DNA of 64,000 nucleotides. Origin: JAAOZP01 sp038848185. GTDB lineage: Archaea; Thermoproteota; EX4484-205; JAAOZP01. The notes below the pieces were generated by a model. That model had not been told where the DNA came from and did not search any database. It was given only the letters and a program-made list of their open reading frames with translations. Positions within the stretch are counted from its first letter, which is position 1. Every line of letters starts with the position of its first letter. The stretch is taken from NCBI GenBank assembly GCA_038848185.1, contig JAWCNV010000002.1, positions 1 through 64,000 of the forward strand, written 5' to 3'. Both the position numbers and the translations under genes were made by a program. This document shows positions 16,472 through 25,405 of this stretch, piece by piece.

Positions 16472-17017
16472 CTATAAATTTAGGAACATTATTACATCAT
16501 CCATATAACGGTTATTAAAATAGATTCCCTCCGGGATTTTCCCAACTTCCTTAAATCCTGCTTTTTCATAAACACTCATAGCCCTTAGATTAGTAGAAGC
16601 AACATGCAGAACCAGAACCTTTAACCCGATTCTCCGAGATTCTTCAATGATAACCCTTATCATCTCTGTCCCTATGCCCATGTCACGATAACCTTGGCGA
16701 ATAGCTATTCCCAGCATACCGACATGACTTCTCCCTAATCTCTCTCTGCGAACCGTTGAATTCCCAGCGATCTTCCCATCAACTTCAGCAATCACATCCA
16801 CTGCATTACCTTTTTCCATTTCTGCAAGAGTCTTACTGAGCCAATCAGCCTCTTCATCTCTCGTCATCTTTCTAACGAAGACGAAATCAAGCCTCTCTTC
16901 AGCTAATGAATTAATGTATTCGAGTAATTCATCTAAATCTTCCCACCTAGGGGTTCTTAGGATAACCTTCCTGCCGTCTTTAATAGTGAAGCTCTTTATA
17001 ACCTTGCCAGCACTCAT
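16472..17017 (-). CDS. GNAT family N-acetyltransferase
   Basis: A 181-residue protein with the GNAT fold. The acetyl-CoA pyrophosphate loop is 'RQGYRDMGIGTEMI' (about 127-140, R/QxxGxG), and the closing motif 'NLRAMSVYEKAGFKEVG' (about 152-168) is the usual NxxAxxxYxKxGF. It resembles RimJ/RimL-type or small-molecule acetyltransferases, whose substrate cannot be assigned. It is a single gene convergent with the hydrolase. Confidence 0.88.
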   Translation of the reverse strand: MSAGKVIKSFTIKDGRKVILRTPRWEDLDELLEYINSLAEERLDFVFVRKMTRDEEADWLSKTLAEMEKGNAVDVIAEVDGKIAGNSTVRRERLGRSHVGMLGIAIRQGYRDMGIGTEMIRVIIEESRRIGLKVLVLHVASTNLRAMSVYEKAGFKEVGKIPEGIYFNNRYMDDVIMFLNL

Positions 17018-17069
17018 GGCTCTCCCAGATATTCCAGCGCATATAAATTTTTTCAGATAGTGTAAATAA

Positions 17070-17951
17070 CTATCTTTTTTTCCTATTAGCCATCTCCCAT
17101 AGCGATATTATTACTGAAACTAAAATCAATGTTGCACCGACTGATTCGGAGAATCCAAGTCTTTCACCCCGTATTAAGAAGGAGAATAATGCCGCAGAAA
17201 CCGGTTCAAGCGCGTAGATTAGAACAGCTTGAGAAGCAGAAGTATATTTTTGCCCCAATATTTGTAATACCCCTACAAGTATGGAGCATACGGCTGCAAG
17301 ATAAAGAAGTGTCGGGAGAACTTCGACTAAACTTTCAGAGCCTGATGAAACAGGAGTCAAGGCAAAACCCGTTATAGCGGTCACAGCATATTGGAAGAAG
17401 ACTAAATCCAGTGAGAAATATTTTTTTGAAAATCTGTCAACCGCTAAGACTTGGAGGGCCCAAAATAAAGCACCTGCTAAAACCATCAGGTCACCAATTC
17501 TTGACTCGTAGGATCCACCTGACATCAAATACATCCCGATTACTGACAGGATTAACGCTAGCGTAAACTTATGATTATAGCTAAACTTTCGCCGTAAAAC
17601 ATCGATGGCGTAAACTATAGGGATATAGAGGCTTGTGATGAAGCCTGAATTAGATGCAGAAGTATACCCTGTTCCAAGTCCTTGAAGAAAAATTCCTCCG
17701 GAATAGAGTAGACCTAAGATTACCCCCGGTTTAACAGCCTCCCGTAACCTTGCCTTATTTCTTAAAAGAATGTAAAAAAGATAGGGTATTAGAAGCATGA
17801 CTGATAGTGAAAATCTGAAAGCAACGTATTCTCCTGCACTAATTTTTGAAACAACTATTTTGATTAGTGGAAAAGAGGTACCCCAGAGAAGCGAAACTAG
17901 AACTAGTAGAAAAGAGCCTAAGACCGTCGCGTGAATTCTTCGCATATGCAT
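17070..17951 (-). CDS. EamA-domain transporter (DMT superfamily)
   Basis: A 293-residue membrane protein with ten predicted hydrophobic helices in two EamA halves. The first half opens with 'SLLWGTSFPLIKIVV' and the second with 'GALFWALQVLAVDRF', the hallmark repeated motif of drug/metabolite exporters. The end carries 'YALEPVSAALFSFLIRGERLG', also typical. Substrate is unknown. It is transcribed singly, 52 bases upstream of the GNAT gene on the same strand, so a two-gene unit is possible. Confidence 0.88.
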   Translation of the reverse strand: MHMRRIHATVLGSFLLVLVSLLWGTSFPLIKIVVSKISAGEYVAFRFSLSVMLLIPYLFYILLRNKARLREAVKPGVILGLLYSGGIFLQGLGTGYTSASNSGFITSLYIPIVYAIDVLRRKFSYNHKFTLALILSVIGMYLMSGGSYESRIGDLMVLAGALFWALQVLAVDRFSKKYFSLDLVFFQYAVTAITGFALTPVSSGSESLVEVLPTLLYLAAVCSILVGVLQILGQKYTSASQAVLIYALEPVSAALFSFLIRGERLGFSESVGATLILVSVIISLWEMANRKKR

Positions 17952-18052
17952 GGAGTCAATCGGATGCTTAAGAATTCTTCTATACTGTATTACTAGCTTG
18001 CCTGCTAGTGAACCTATGCAAGTGGGATTCTCGTGGGTTCTGAGTTAGATCT

Positions 18053-19003
18053 TTATCGGGAGAGCATTTCCATCGCCACCCTTAGAGGAGGCCATTGAGC
18101 AAGCTGCCCAGGTTTAACAGCTCCCCAAGTGGTGCACAGGTAACCAAGCATATGCTGATTATCTCTATACTTTTGCGAGAAAGCTATGAATGCTTTAGTT
18201 GCTTCAACATCCTTCCAGCCGCTCGGCAGGACACGGAAACCGTTCTCAAGGAAAAACGGGATTGAAGGATAGTCGTCGCGCAAAGTATAGTGCCAGTCGC
18301 ATATCACTATATCTCTCGGGATCATGTCGATTGCTGTATGAGTCTGGTTCTCAGAGGATTCCCACATCCCATAACCTGTTGTCTTACTATCGAGCAAACG
18401 GTCACCCCACATCAGCATCTCCACCCCGCGTTCTTTCAAATGCTCATGATAATCGTTAACAGCCTTCGCAAAGAGTTTGCTCGGATTATGATTTCTGCAG
18501 CGTGGGCAATACTCTGAGGCGATGAGGAAGACTTCATCCATCCCTACATGCAACGCGTCTGATTCAAACGCGTCTATAAGCTCGTCGAACAGACTGAAAA
18601 CAATCTTATTAATCTCTGGGTGTTGAGGACACCAACTTCGACAATATATTCCTTCGTTATTCGGAAATTGCCCAAGGGTTTCATCGAACTCAGGATACTT
18701 AACTAGGAGGGGGAAAGTAGTATTACTCCAAGACTGGTGTCCTAGACACTGGAACTGCGGAATCAAGCAGACGCCGTGTGCACGACACTCCTCCACTAGA
18801 GCACGTGCATGATCAAGCGTTATAGGGTCTGGACCACGAAGCTCAGGATGCGAGGAATAAGCATAATTGTAATCCACCTCTATTATGAGAATGTTTACAC
18901 CCAAGTTTACTAGTTTAGGAATCTCTTCCATTAGAGAGACAATATCATTATTGCTACTGGGTAATAAGTGGATACCACGCCACAGTTCATGCTCATTAGG
19001 CAT
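18053..19003 (-). CDS. GH20-type beta-N-acetylhexosaminidase-like TIM barrel
   Basis: A 316-residue single-domain protein. 'LHVGMDEV' (151-158) is the GH20 signature in which the adjacent Asp156-Glu157 assist and protonate the glycosidic bond; 'IPQFQCLGHQSWS' (81-93) matches the conserved strand ending in a GH...W motif. Full GH20 enzymes usually carry an extra N-terminal GH20b domain; this one lacks it and has no signal peptide, so it is a minimal intracellular member. It would release GlcNAc or GalNAc from imported oligosaccharides (inference). A family assignment without activity data is reasonable; exact substrate is not. Confidence 0.78.
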   Translation of the reverse strand: MPNEHELWRGIHLLPSSNNDIVSLMEEIPKLVNLGVNILIIEVDYNYAYSSHPELRGPDPITLDHARALVEECRAHGVCLIPQFQCLGHQSWSNTTFPLLVKYPEFDETLGQFPNNEGIYCRSWCPQHPEINKIVFSLFDELIDAFESDALHVGMDEVFLIASEYCPRCRNHNPSKLFAKAVNDYHEHLKERGVEMLMWGDRLLDSKTTGYGMWESSENQTHTAIDMIPRDIVICDWHYTLRDDYPSIPFFLENGFRVLPSGWKDVEATKAFIAFSQKYRDNQHMLGYLCTTWGAVKPGQLAQWPPLRVAMEMLSR

Positions 19004-19053
19004 TTATTACGTGCAACCCTGTTTTTCTTAAAAAGGTTTCGTTGATTATGAAC

Positions 19054-19602
19054 CTAACCACTTACTGTTATTGTTAACTCACTGAACATTTCTCTTTTAG
19101 CCTTGCATATGGGGCAAACATATGGTGGTTCTTCACGGAAGCAAACATAGCCGCATTGCTTGCAATACCACATTTTCAACCTTGCTTCAGGAGGTTTTTT
19201 TGAACCCATAGTAGCCTTACTTTCTTCAACCGTTTTTCCACCAGTGGCAACGACCTCCCTTGAATATGTTTTGGCCAGCTTATCTGGAGATCTGCGTTCA
19301 GGTATTGGTTTTACAGGTAGTTTCTTTTCGGCAACATCCTTTCTCACGTAGAGTGCACAATAGCAGTAACCATATTCTTCGCAATCAGGATCCCTGTAGT
19401 CGCATGGACATATAATGTCTCGGTCGAGTTCGAAAACTCCGGTTGCACGCCTACATGGACATGAGGGATATCCGTAGCGCTCCTCATTCTCCCTTAATCC
19501 TTCAAGGAGGCTTGTCAGAAACTCCTCATCAGGATTCAAACAGTAGCCGTGTGTTCTCGCATCGTTTTCAGCCCTTTGCCTTACTTGCTCAAGCGTTACC
19601 AA
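19054..19602 (-). CDS. Ferredoxin-thioredoxin reductase catalytic subunit fused to rubredoxin
   Basis: A 182-residue fusion. Residues about 1-95 are the FTR catalytic chain: 'PSCPCRRA' (C48, C50), 'ICPCDYRDPDC' (C65, C67, C74) and 'YGYCYCALY' (C80, C82), which supply a [4Fe-4S] cluster and an active-site disulfide. After a lysine/proline-rich linker, residues about 142-176 form a rubredoxin-like domain with 'YCKQCGY' and 'VCPICKA'. FTR reduces thioredoxin disulfides using ferredoxin; the rubredoxin could be a built-in electron donor or relay. It overlaps the upstream thioredoxin-like gene by 14 bases, which identifies the likely partner. Confidence 0.88.
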   Translation of the reverse strand: MVTLEQVRQRAENDARTHGYCLNPDEEFLTSLLEGLRENEERYGYPSCPCRRATGVFELDRDIICPCDYRDPDCEEYGYCYCALYVRKDVAEKKLPVKPIPERRSPDKLAKTYSREVVATGGKTVEESKATMGSKKPPEARLKMWYCKQCGYVCFREEPPYVCPICKAKREMFSELTITVSG

Positions 19603-19882
19603 TCTCTAATGCCTCCTGAATCTCATCCTCGCTAAAACCAGTTATCAGTTTAGAACCATCTATTATTAATGTTGGAAAAGCTATCCTTCCGCCTCTTTCC
19701 AAAATATCTTTGCATATTTGCTCATACTCCTCGTTACTACATAGGTCTACGTCAATATATTCGTATTCAACACTCTTATCCGCTAGAAACTTCTTCGTCT
19801 TTCTACACCAGCCGCAGGTGCTTAACGCGTACAGCAAAACCCTGTGTTTATTGTTTTTACCCTCAACCTTAACAGTTTTCAT
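19589..19882 (-). CDS. Glutaredoxin-like thioredoxin (CGWC active site)
   Basis: A 97-residue thioredoxin-fold protein. The redox site is 'ALSTCGWCRKTKKF' (CGWC), the cis-proline loop is 'RIAFPTLIID' and the C-terminal helix holds 'GFSEDEIQEAL'. The fold and length are those of a glutaredoxin-like protein of the NrdH type. It overlaps the FTR-rubredoxin gene by 14 bases, and such coupling suggests that FTR reduces this protein. Likely clients include ribonucleotide reductase-linked or general disulfide reduction (inference). Confidence 0.9.
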   Translation of the reverse strand: MKTVKVEGKNNKHRVLLYALSTCGWCRKTKKFLADKSVEYEYIDVDLCSNEEYEQICKDILERGGRIAFPTLIIDGSKLITGFSEDEIQEALEIGNA

Positions 19883-19953
19883 CCTGTTAAAGCTTTCCTC
19901 TTAGATGATTATATAACTGTTTTCCGCATAATATTCGGGTTAAACGGAAGCCC

Positions 19954-20919
19954 TTAGAATAAATGGTTGCAGACTAGCGAAGCCTTATCGCCCACTCTAC
20001 TAACTATGAGTTTAGGAAGCTTTAACTCCTGCATCCTTTTAACAACAGAATCTGTGTGCTCTCTAAAAGTGTTAATAAAAACAGAGGGGCCTGTATCAAT
20101 GGAGTACCATGCAGGTATACCCTCGGAGCGCATTTTCATCACTTCTTTTATTATTCTAATCGTCTCCGGTTCCCACAGTACTATTCTTGACTTACCCGTC
20201 ATTGTGATCGCGTGAAGATTCAAAGTATCTTCTTCAGCAAGTCTTCCAATATTATACACATCGTTTTCAACTATAGCTCTTTTCATGGATTCAACCATGC
20301 TTGAAACACTTTTTAACCTAGATTCGAAGAGTGGTGAACTAAGGACCTCGAAATGTGCTTCATCAGTCTTAAAACTAGATTGAATCGGGATTATCACCAT
20401 AGTTAAATCCACATCTTCAGGCTCAGCAATCTGCTCAGCATACGACCTTCCGTTTTTATCGGCGTACCATATTGCAAAGCCGCCTACAAGGCTCCTCGTA
20501 GCGGAGCCTGCACCCAGTCTTACTACTTCACAGAGAGAAACATCGTCTAAATCTAGTTTTAAAGCAGCGCTAGCAGCCAATCCGAGGGCAGCGAAGCCTG
20601 ATGCAGAAAAGCCTAGGCCTTTTCCCTCGGTTAGACTATTTTCTGAAACGATTTTAAAGAATCCAGAGTAATCAGCCATTTTCCGGAGTTTTTGGAGAAC
20701 GGTTTCAACTCTTCCCTTAGCATTTCCAGTAATCTTCTCCCCGTTAACTATTACCAAGTCTTCTTTCAGTTCGTCACCAGTCTCAACAGTCGTAACTGTG
20801 GAAAGAGCATCAGCACATACTGATATACTGTCATGAAAAGGTATTCTTAAAACAGGATCCTTTAAACCATGATACTTTATTAAACCTTGAATCGGATGGG
20901 CTTTCGCAGTCGCCTTCAT
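19954..20919 (-). CDS. Mevalonate (di)phosphate decarboxylase family, GHMP fold
   Basis: A GHMP-kinase-fold protein of about 321 residues from ATG 20919; a longer in-frame ORF reaches 20973 but the conserved part begins at 'MKATAKAHPIQGLIKYHG'. Key residues of diphosphomevalonate decarboxylase are present: the lysine in 'LIKYHG', the phosphate loop 'GLGFSASGFAALGLAAS', 'LGAGSATRSLVGGFAIWY' and the catalytic aspartate in 'YSIDTGPSVFI'. Family members decarboxylate diphosphomevalonate, phosphomevalonate or bisphosphomevalonate on the way to isoprenoid lipids. The sequence alone does not separate these substrates. No other mevalonate gene is adjacent. Confidence 0.82.
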   Translation of the reverse strand: MKATAKAHPIQGLIKYHGLKDPVLRIPFHDSISVCADALSTVTTVETGDELKEDLVIVNGEKITGNAKGRVETVLQKLRKMADYSGFFKIVSENSLTEGKGLGFSASGFAALGLAASAALKLDLDDVSLCEVVRLGAGSATRSLVGGFAIWYADKNGRSYAEQIAEPEDVDLTMVIIPIQSSFKTDEAHFEVLSSPLFESRLKSVSSMVESMKRAIVENDVYNIGRLAEEDTLNLHAITMTGKSRIVLWEPETIRIIKEVMKMRSEGIPAWYSIDTGPSVFINTFREHTDSVVKRMQELKLPKLIVSRVGDKASLVCNHLF

Positions 20920-21031
20920 CACACATCCTGTTAAACTATCGGAATATAAACTTCCCTTGAAAAAACTTAACACAGCCTACATTAGGCTGAGAATCGTTAA
21001 GGATAAATAAGTCTTAAAAACATGTTAAAGC

Positions 21032-22006
21032 ATGCTGCCTAACCCTCAAATTATCGGTATTGGGGAGGCTCTGATAGATTTCATAGGAGTTGAAAATGCT
21101 TCCTTTGACGAGACTACGACCTTCAAAAAGTGTTTTGGAGGAGCCCCGATGAATACTATGGTAGGGATTGCGAGGCTAGGTGTTGAAGCAGGAGCAATAG
21201 CAGCAGTTGGTGACGACTCGTTTGGAAGATTTATACTTGAGGAATTTAAAAAGAATAATGTTGACACATCACGTGTCAAGATTAAGAAGGGAGTTAGGAC
21301 AACACTCGCGTTCATCGTAAACGATCCTGTTAAAGGCTGGATATGCATCTTCTACCGAAGTCCTTGGTTGAAACATACTTCAGACAGCTTGTTATCACCA
21401 AAAGACATCGATTACGATTATATATCTAAAGCGAGAATCCTGCATGTATCAGGTTTCGCGCTTTCTCAAAACCCTGAGAGGCAAGCATTATTCAAGGCAG
21501 TTAGGTATGCGAAGAAGTCTGGAGTTGACGTTTCTTTCGACCCTACTCTAAGACTAGATGTTTGGCGTTCGAAAAACATTCTTAGGAAAACATATGCTCA
21601 AATGCTTAGATTAGCAGACATCGCAACCTTCTCGAAGGAGGAGGCGGAATTTGTTTTCGGAACAAGTAATCCTAGAGAAGCCGCTGAAAAAGCTTTAAAG
21701 TATGGGATTAGGATAGTAGGTGTTAAACTCGGTTCACAAGGCTCATTTTTAAAAGTTAGGGGTGGGCCTGAGGTTTCAGCACCAGCCTTTAAGGTTAATG
21801 TTGTAGATGCGACTGGGGCAGGTGATGGTTGGAATGCTGGACTATTGGTAGGCTTATGCAGAGGGTTAGAGATTGAAAACTGTATTAAAGTTGCGAATGC
21901 AGTTGGAGCCCTAGTCGTTACAAAACCAGGTGCTATAACAGCCCTCCCCTACAGGGATGAATTAAATAGGTTCCTTTATGAAAACAATGTTGATATAAGC
22001 CTTTAG
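21032..22006 (+). CDS. PfkB family carbohydrate kinase (fructokinase/ribokinase type)
   Basis: A 324-residue kinase. The N-terminal signature is 'IIGIGEALIDFIG' with 'GGAPMNTMVGIARLG', and the ATP and catalytic site is 'VVDATGAGDGWNAGLLVG' with the base Asp in GAGD. Overall it resembles 2-keto-sugar kinases such as fructokinase. Hydroxyl-binding residues do not decide the substrate. The gene is divergent from the decarboxylase, with 112 bases between their start codons. Confidence 0.88.
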   Translation: MLPNPQIIGIGEALIDFIGVENASFDETTTFKKCFGGAPMNTMVGIARLGVEAGAIAAVGDDSFGRFILEEFKKNNVDTSRVKIKKGVRTTLAFIVNDPVKGWICIFYRSPWLKHTSDSLLSPKDIDYDYISKARILHVSGFALSQNPERQALFKAVRYAKKSGVDVSFDPTLRLDVWRSKNILRKTYAQMLRLADIATFSKEEAEFVFGTSNPREAAEKALKYGIRIVGVKLGSQGSFLKVRGGPEVSAPAFKVNVVDATGAGDGWNAGLLVGLCRGLEIENCIKVANAVGALVVTKPGAITALPYRDELNRFLYENNVDISL

Positions 22007-22044
22007 AATTAAGCAGCCCAGCCGATCTTCCCTAGTTTAATAAC

Positions 22045-22758
22045 TTACTGATAGCCTCTTTTCTTCGCATCCTCAAGTATAGCCTCAGTCGCAGTAGTCC
22101 CTATTCTTGTTACTCCAAGCTCCTTAAACCTAAGCAGATCATCCAACGTATGAATCCGGCCTGCCGCCTTTATCTGGATCTCTGGAATGCATTCCCTACG
22201 CATCAGAGCAACATCGCTTTCAACAGCACCCCTATAAATGTATTTTCCGTCAGGCTGTTTTACGAACCCGTATCCAGTCGATGTTTTAACGAATGCTACA
22301 CGATGCTGGTTACATATATGACACAGCTTTATCTTGAAATCATCCGTAAGATAATCGTTCTCAAAAATTACTTTAACAATGGCACTCCTTTCCCTAGCAG
22401 CATCGTTAATCATCTTCACCTCTCTCGAAACATAGTTCCAGTCTCCGCTTAAAACCTTCCCAACATTCACCACAAAATCGATTTCTGTAGCACCTTCGTC
22501 GCAAGCCTTCTCTGTCTCCTTCAGCTTCACTTCAGTCATACTGCTACCGTGTGGGAAACCAACTACAGTGCATACGGCGACGCTGGTTCCAGAAAGCATT
22601 TCCTTTGCAAGCTTAACAGCATATGGTTTAATGCATACTGCTGCAACACTATACTTCTTAGCCAGTAAGCATCCGGCCTTAAGAGCATCATCCGTGAGAG
22701 TGGGGTGGAGAAGCGAGTGGTCAATCATTTTCGAAATAGAGGCGAGCCTCCTATCCAT
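22045..22758 (-). CDS. deoC: Deoxyribose-phosphate aldolase DeoC
   Basis: A 237-residue class I aldolase that interconverts 2-deoxyribose-5-phosphate with glyceraldehyde-3-phosphate and acetaldehyde. The Schiff-base lysine is in 'VAFVKTSTGYG', the proton-relay lysine in 'IQIKAAGRIHT', and 'EIDFVVNVGKVLSGDW' is the family's central motif. Length is normal for archaeal DeoC. It is convergent with the PfkB kinase. Confidence 0.95.
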   Translation of the reverse strand: MDRRLASISKMIDHSLLHPTLTDDALKAGCLLAKKYSVAAVCIKPYAVKLAKEMLSGTSVAVCTVVGFPHGSSMTEVKLKETEKACDEGATEIDFVVNVGKVLSGDWNYVSREVKMINDAARERSAIVKVIFENDYLTDDFKIKLCHICNQHRVAFVKTSTGYGFVKQPDGKYIYRGAVESDVALMRRECIPEIQIKAAGRIHTLDDLLRFKELGVTRIGTTATEAILEDAKKRGYQ

Positions 22759-23118
22759 TTTTTACACCCATAAAATAATTCTAGGGGGCTTATTAGCTTT
22801 TACTCGGCTTAATTTAAACATCCGATGCACCTTATCAACACTCTAATTCCAACCTACCTTGGGCTCCAGTCTTTCATTGTTTTTACAATTCTCGTAAAAA
22901 GATTCCTCACCCATTATCATTTTAGCTTGCTCAACTAATTAAATCTTGAAAAACTCGTAAGAGCTTGTCTAGATTTGGAGGTTAACTTATTTTAATGATA
23001 TGAAAACCATTACTTACATTATGTGATTGCAAACTGGGAATGTAGCTTGCAAGTATGTGGTGCGAGCCTACTTTAAACGCAGAGGCAATTTGCAATTAAA
23101 CTGGAGGTGAAAATTAAG
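22759..23118. other. Intergenic stretch upstream of deoC
   Basis: About 360 AT-rich bases upstream of deoC. I see no tRNA-like or hairpin structure and no convincing ORF. It leads into a GGAGGTG sequence that precedes the broken small ORF at 23119. Confidence 0.5.
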
Positions 23119-23235
23119 ATGATGTTAAGGAAAGGAAGGAAGATAAAGAAAATAAATTGGTAAGAACTTGCAAGAGACCTAAGGGTAGATAAGTTCCCTA
23201 CACAACAGCACATTATAAAGTGGTGTTATAGGTGA
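23119..23235 (+). pseudogene. Broken short HTH-like ORF with in-frame stop
   Basis: A strong GGAGGTG lies nine bases before two consecutive ATGs. The frame encodes 14 mostly basic residues, a TAA, and then 23 more residues in the same frame ('ELARDLRVDKFPTQQHIIKW' and a short tail) before TGA. The second part resembles the first two helices of a helix-turn-helix of a small regulator or transposase. The simplest reading is a remnant inactivated by a nonsense mutation. The alternative is a real 14-residue peptide followed by chance sequence. Confidence 0.35.
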
Positions 23236-23358
23236 TAGGCACATCATTACATCTATTATTTTTTAACTATGTTTTATAAAAAAAGCAGAGTGGGCTATAG
23301 CGAATCGGTCATAGTTTTTGAAAGGATTGTTAAGTAATCTTTTCGTTTTTTCGTAATA

Positions 23359-24345
23359 CTATTCCTTTTGTTTTTCTTCTTCATCATGTTTCTTTCCCAT
23401 TTCTTCCAAACGTCTCCTTGCTGCACTGCTGTTTATGGAGGCTAGTGCCCCCACACCACCCATACCAATACTTTTAATCGTGTCTACCGGTAGTGCTAAT
23501 ATTATAGTGTTTGCTGCCTCTTTACTAGCCTCGCTGACACTTTGTAGTACTCTTAACTGCATTGCATTAGGATCTGACATGTTTAGAGCAGCTTGCCTTA
23601 ATGCTTGTGACGCTTCTAGTTCTGCATTAGCCTTTATCTTTATGGCTCTTGCTTCCCTTTCCGCTTCAGCCTGAATAGCAAATGCCCGTTTCATATTTTC
23701 TGGCAGCTCTATGTTCTGTAGCTCTATGCCGGCTATATCTATTCCCCAGTCTCTAACGACACCATCTATAGTCTCTTTAATCTTTGCCCCTACTGCAGCC
23801 GTGTTTGTTAAAAGATTATCCAAGGTTTCTTGACCTATGATATCTCTTAATGTAGCTTGAGAAACCCTGATAACCGAGTCATAGTATCTTTGTACATTTA
23901 GGAGCGCGTTCTTTATATTCTCGATCTTCATTAAGCCTATTGCATTCACAACAACCGATATATTATCTCTGGTTAAAACCTCTTGCGTCGGGATATTGTA
24001 TGATCTAATCCTAATATCTTCTTTAATGGCTCTTTCAATAAAAGGTGTAATAAAGTAAAGCCCGGGCCCAGCCATACGCCGGTAACTGCCAAATCTTAAA
24101 ATTATTGATCGTTCCCATTGATTGTTTATTTTTACAGTGGTAGCAATAAGTACCAAAGATATTGCTAAACCAAAGAAGACCAAGGCAATACCGTATCCAA
24201 TGTTTTCTGGATGGACTACTATACCCCTTGAAATTGAAGACATAATTAATGTGGCTGCAAAGTATATTAACAAAACAAAGATTATCAGAGCAATTATAAC
24301 GAAAATTGGTGATCCTCTTTCCTCCTTTATCTCTTCTTTACTCAT
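23359..24345 (-). CDS. SPFH/stomatin-like membrane protein (slipin)
   Basis: A 328-residue protein with two N-terminal hydrophobic segments (about 12-34 and 48-68), an SPFH/band-7 domain (about 72-245: 'GLYFITPFIERAIKEDIRI', 'VLTRDNISVVVNAIG', 'LRDIIGQETLDNLL') and a charged helical C-terminus with alanine-rich coiled coil. Stomatin-family proteins form large ring oligomers on membranes and often associate with a NfeD partner and protease. No NfeD gene is adjacent here. Two membrane segments rather than the usual single hairpin are mildly unusual. Confidence 0.92.
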   Translation of the reverse strand: MSKEEIKEERGSPIFVIIALIIFVLLIYFAATLIMSSISRGIVVHPENIGYGIALVFFGLAISLVLIATTVKINNQWERSIILRFGSYRRMAGPGLYFITPFIERAIKEDIRIRSYNIPTQEVLTRDNISVVVNAIGLMKIENIKNALLNVQRYYDSVIRVSQATLRDIIGQETLDNLLTNTAAVGAKIKETIDGVVRDWGIDIAGIELQNIELPENMKRAFAIQAEAEREARAIKIKANAELEASQALRQAALNMSDPNAMQLRVLQSVSEASKEAANTIILALPVDTIKSIGMGGVGALASINSSAARRRLEEMGKKHDEEEKQKE

Positions 24346-24670
24346 ATTTTCATCATCTTTTATTTACTTGAGCACATATTTATAGTTATCGGATTTAATT
24401 TAGTCAAATAGACCAAGGTATATTCGGCTTTTTAGAAATATTACTTAACGTAGCATATGGGGATGATGCTTCTAAGACAGTATTATATAATGAGCCCAAT
24501 CGCTTCAAATTTAATGGAGTCTTAAGCTATCTCGAATTAACCTTGTGACCCAGACAAATTAGAAAGATTATAAAAGCTATTCACTGCTATCTGCCCCGTT
24601 AGTTCTTTACTCCAAGTTTAGCCACCTCCAATATGAAGCTTATAATAGAGTGAGAAACCTGCAGCAAGGC

Positions 24671-25358
24671 TTAGCCGTTAAACCTGCTTAACCCGTTGCG
24701 CGATGCATATGGAACTAGGCCGGTTAAAAGACCATTAAACCCTAGACTAGCCAATAGCGTAAGAATTACTGGAATACCTGTGGAGAGAAGATAGGCGAAT
24801 ATCATTATGAAATAGATGAAACCGCTTATCGTCCCCAGCAGCCAAAGCCAACAGCTACGAACATGCCCTCAGCCCCCCAATCTTCTATGATTAACCCTCT
24901 TAGCAAAGTGGATTGGAAATAGTCATTTTGAAAAAGCAGCCAATTAGCTCAAAAAGTCAATCGGTAGGGAGTAATAAATATGTGACCAAAAATAGCGATG
25001 AGAGATTGATACAAAAAATAGCATCAAGTCTCTATTGCTTAAGTATTGAAAATGTCTATAGTCTGGAAATATAGGCAGCACCCAAAAGGATAACAGAATC
25101 CCATCCTTACCCCACCGCTTAACCATTTCCCTGCCGATTAATGCCACACTACAATACAAGCCAGTTAATGAGGGAGAATGGGTTAAGAAAGAGTAAAAGA
25201 GGTATAGATCCTGAAAGTAGTTCCCCAATGAGTGAAAGATAAGAAGAAAAGGGAGAGAATAGGAAGATCCGGAAATTCGTATTGTGCTCAATAGATATTA
25301 ATACCTTAAGTTTAACACGCAATCGGAAGCCTAACGTGCTCACTAATACGAATAGCAA
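24671..25358 (-). pseudogene. Decayed polytopic membrane protein gene (several frameshifts)
   Basis: Minus-strand fragments in different frames line up into one hydrophobic protein. In order they read 'IGELLSGSIPLLLFLNPFSL', then 'ALIGREMVKRWGKDG', then after a frame change 'DSVILLGAAY', later 'YFQSTLLRGLIIEDWGAEG', then after another shift 'TISGFIYFIMIFAYLLSTGI' with 'PVILTLLASLGFNGLL'. Each switch is at a short slip and each fragment ends at a stop soon after. The pattern 'ALxxRE...RWGK...LLGAAY' resembles archaeal multi-pass proteins of unknown function that I have seen but cannot name. About 600 bases without any long intact frame support a pseudogene, not a functional gene. Confidence 0.5.
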
Positions 25359-25405
25359 AGTACTGCGAAATGCTTATTAGTTTAAAAAGACTTTCTTGCT
25401 GCAGA

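Noticed and set aside
22759..23118. tRNA or other structured RNA in the deoC upstream spacer
   Set aside because: No cloverleaf, TTCRANTC-like T-loop or stable GC-rich hairpin could be found by eye.
24944..25291. 115-codon minus-strand ORF as an intact gene
   Set aside because: It is only one frame of the decayed membrane protein; conserved-looking pieces continue in other frames.
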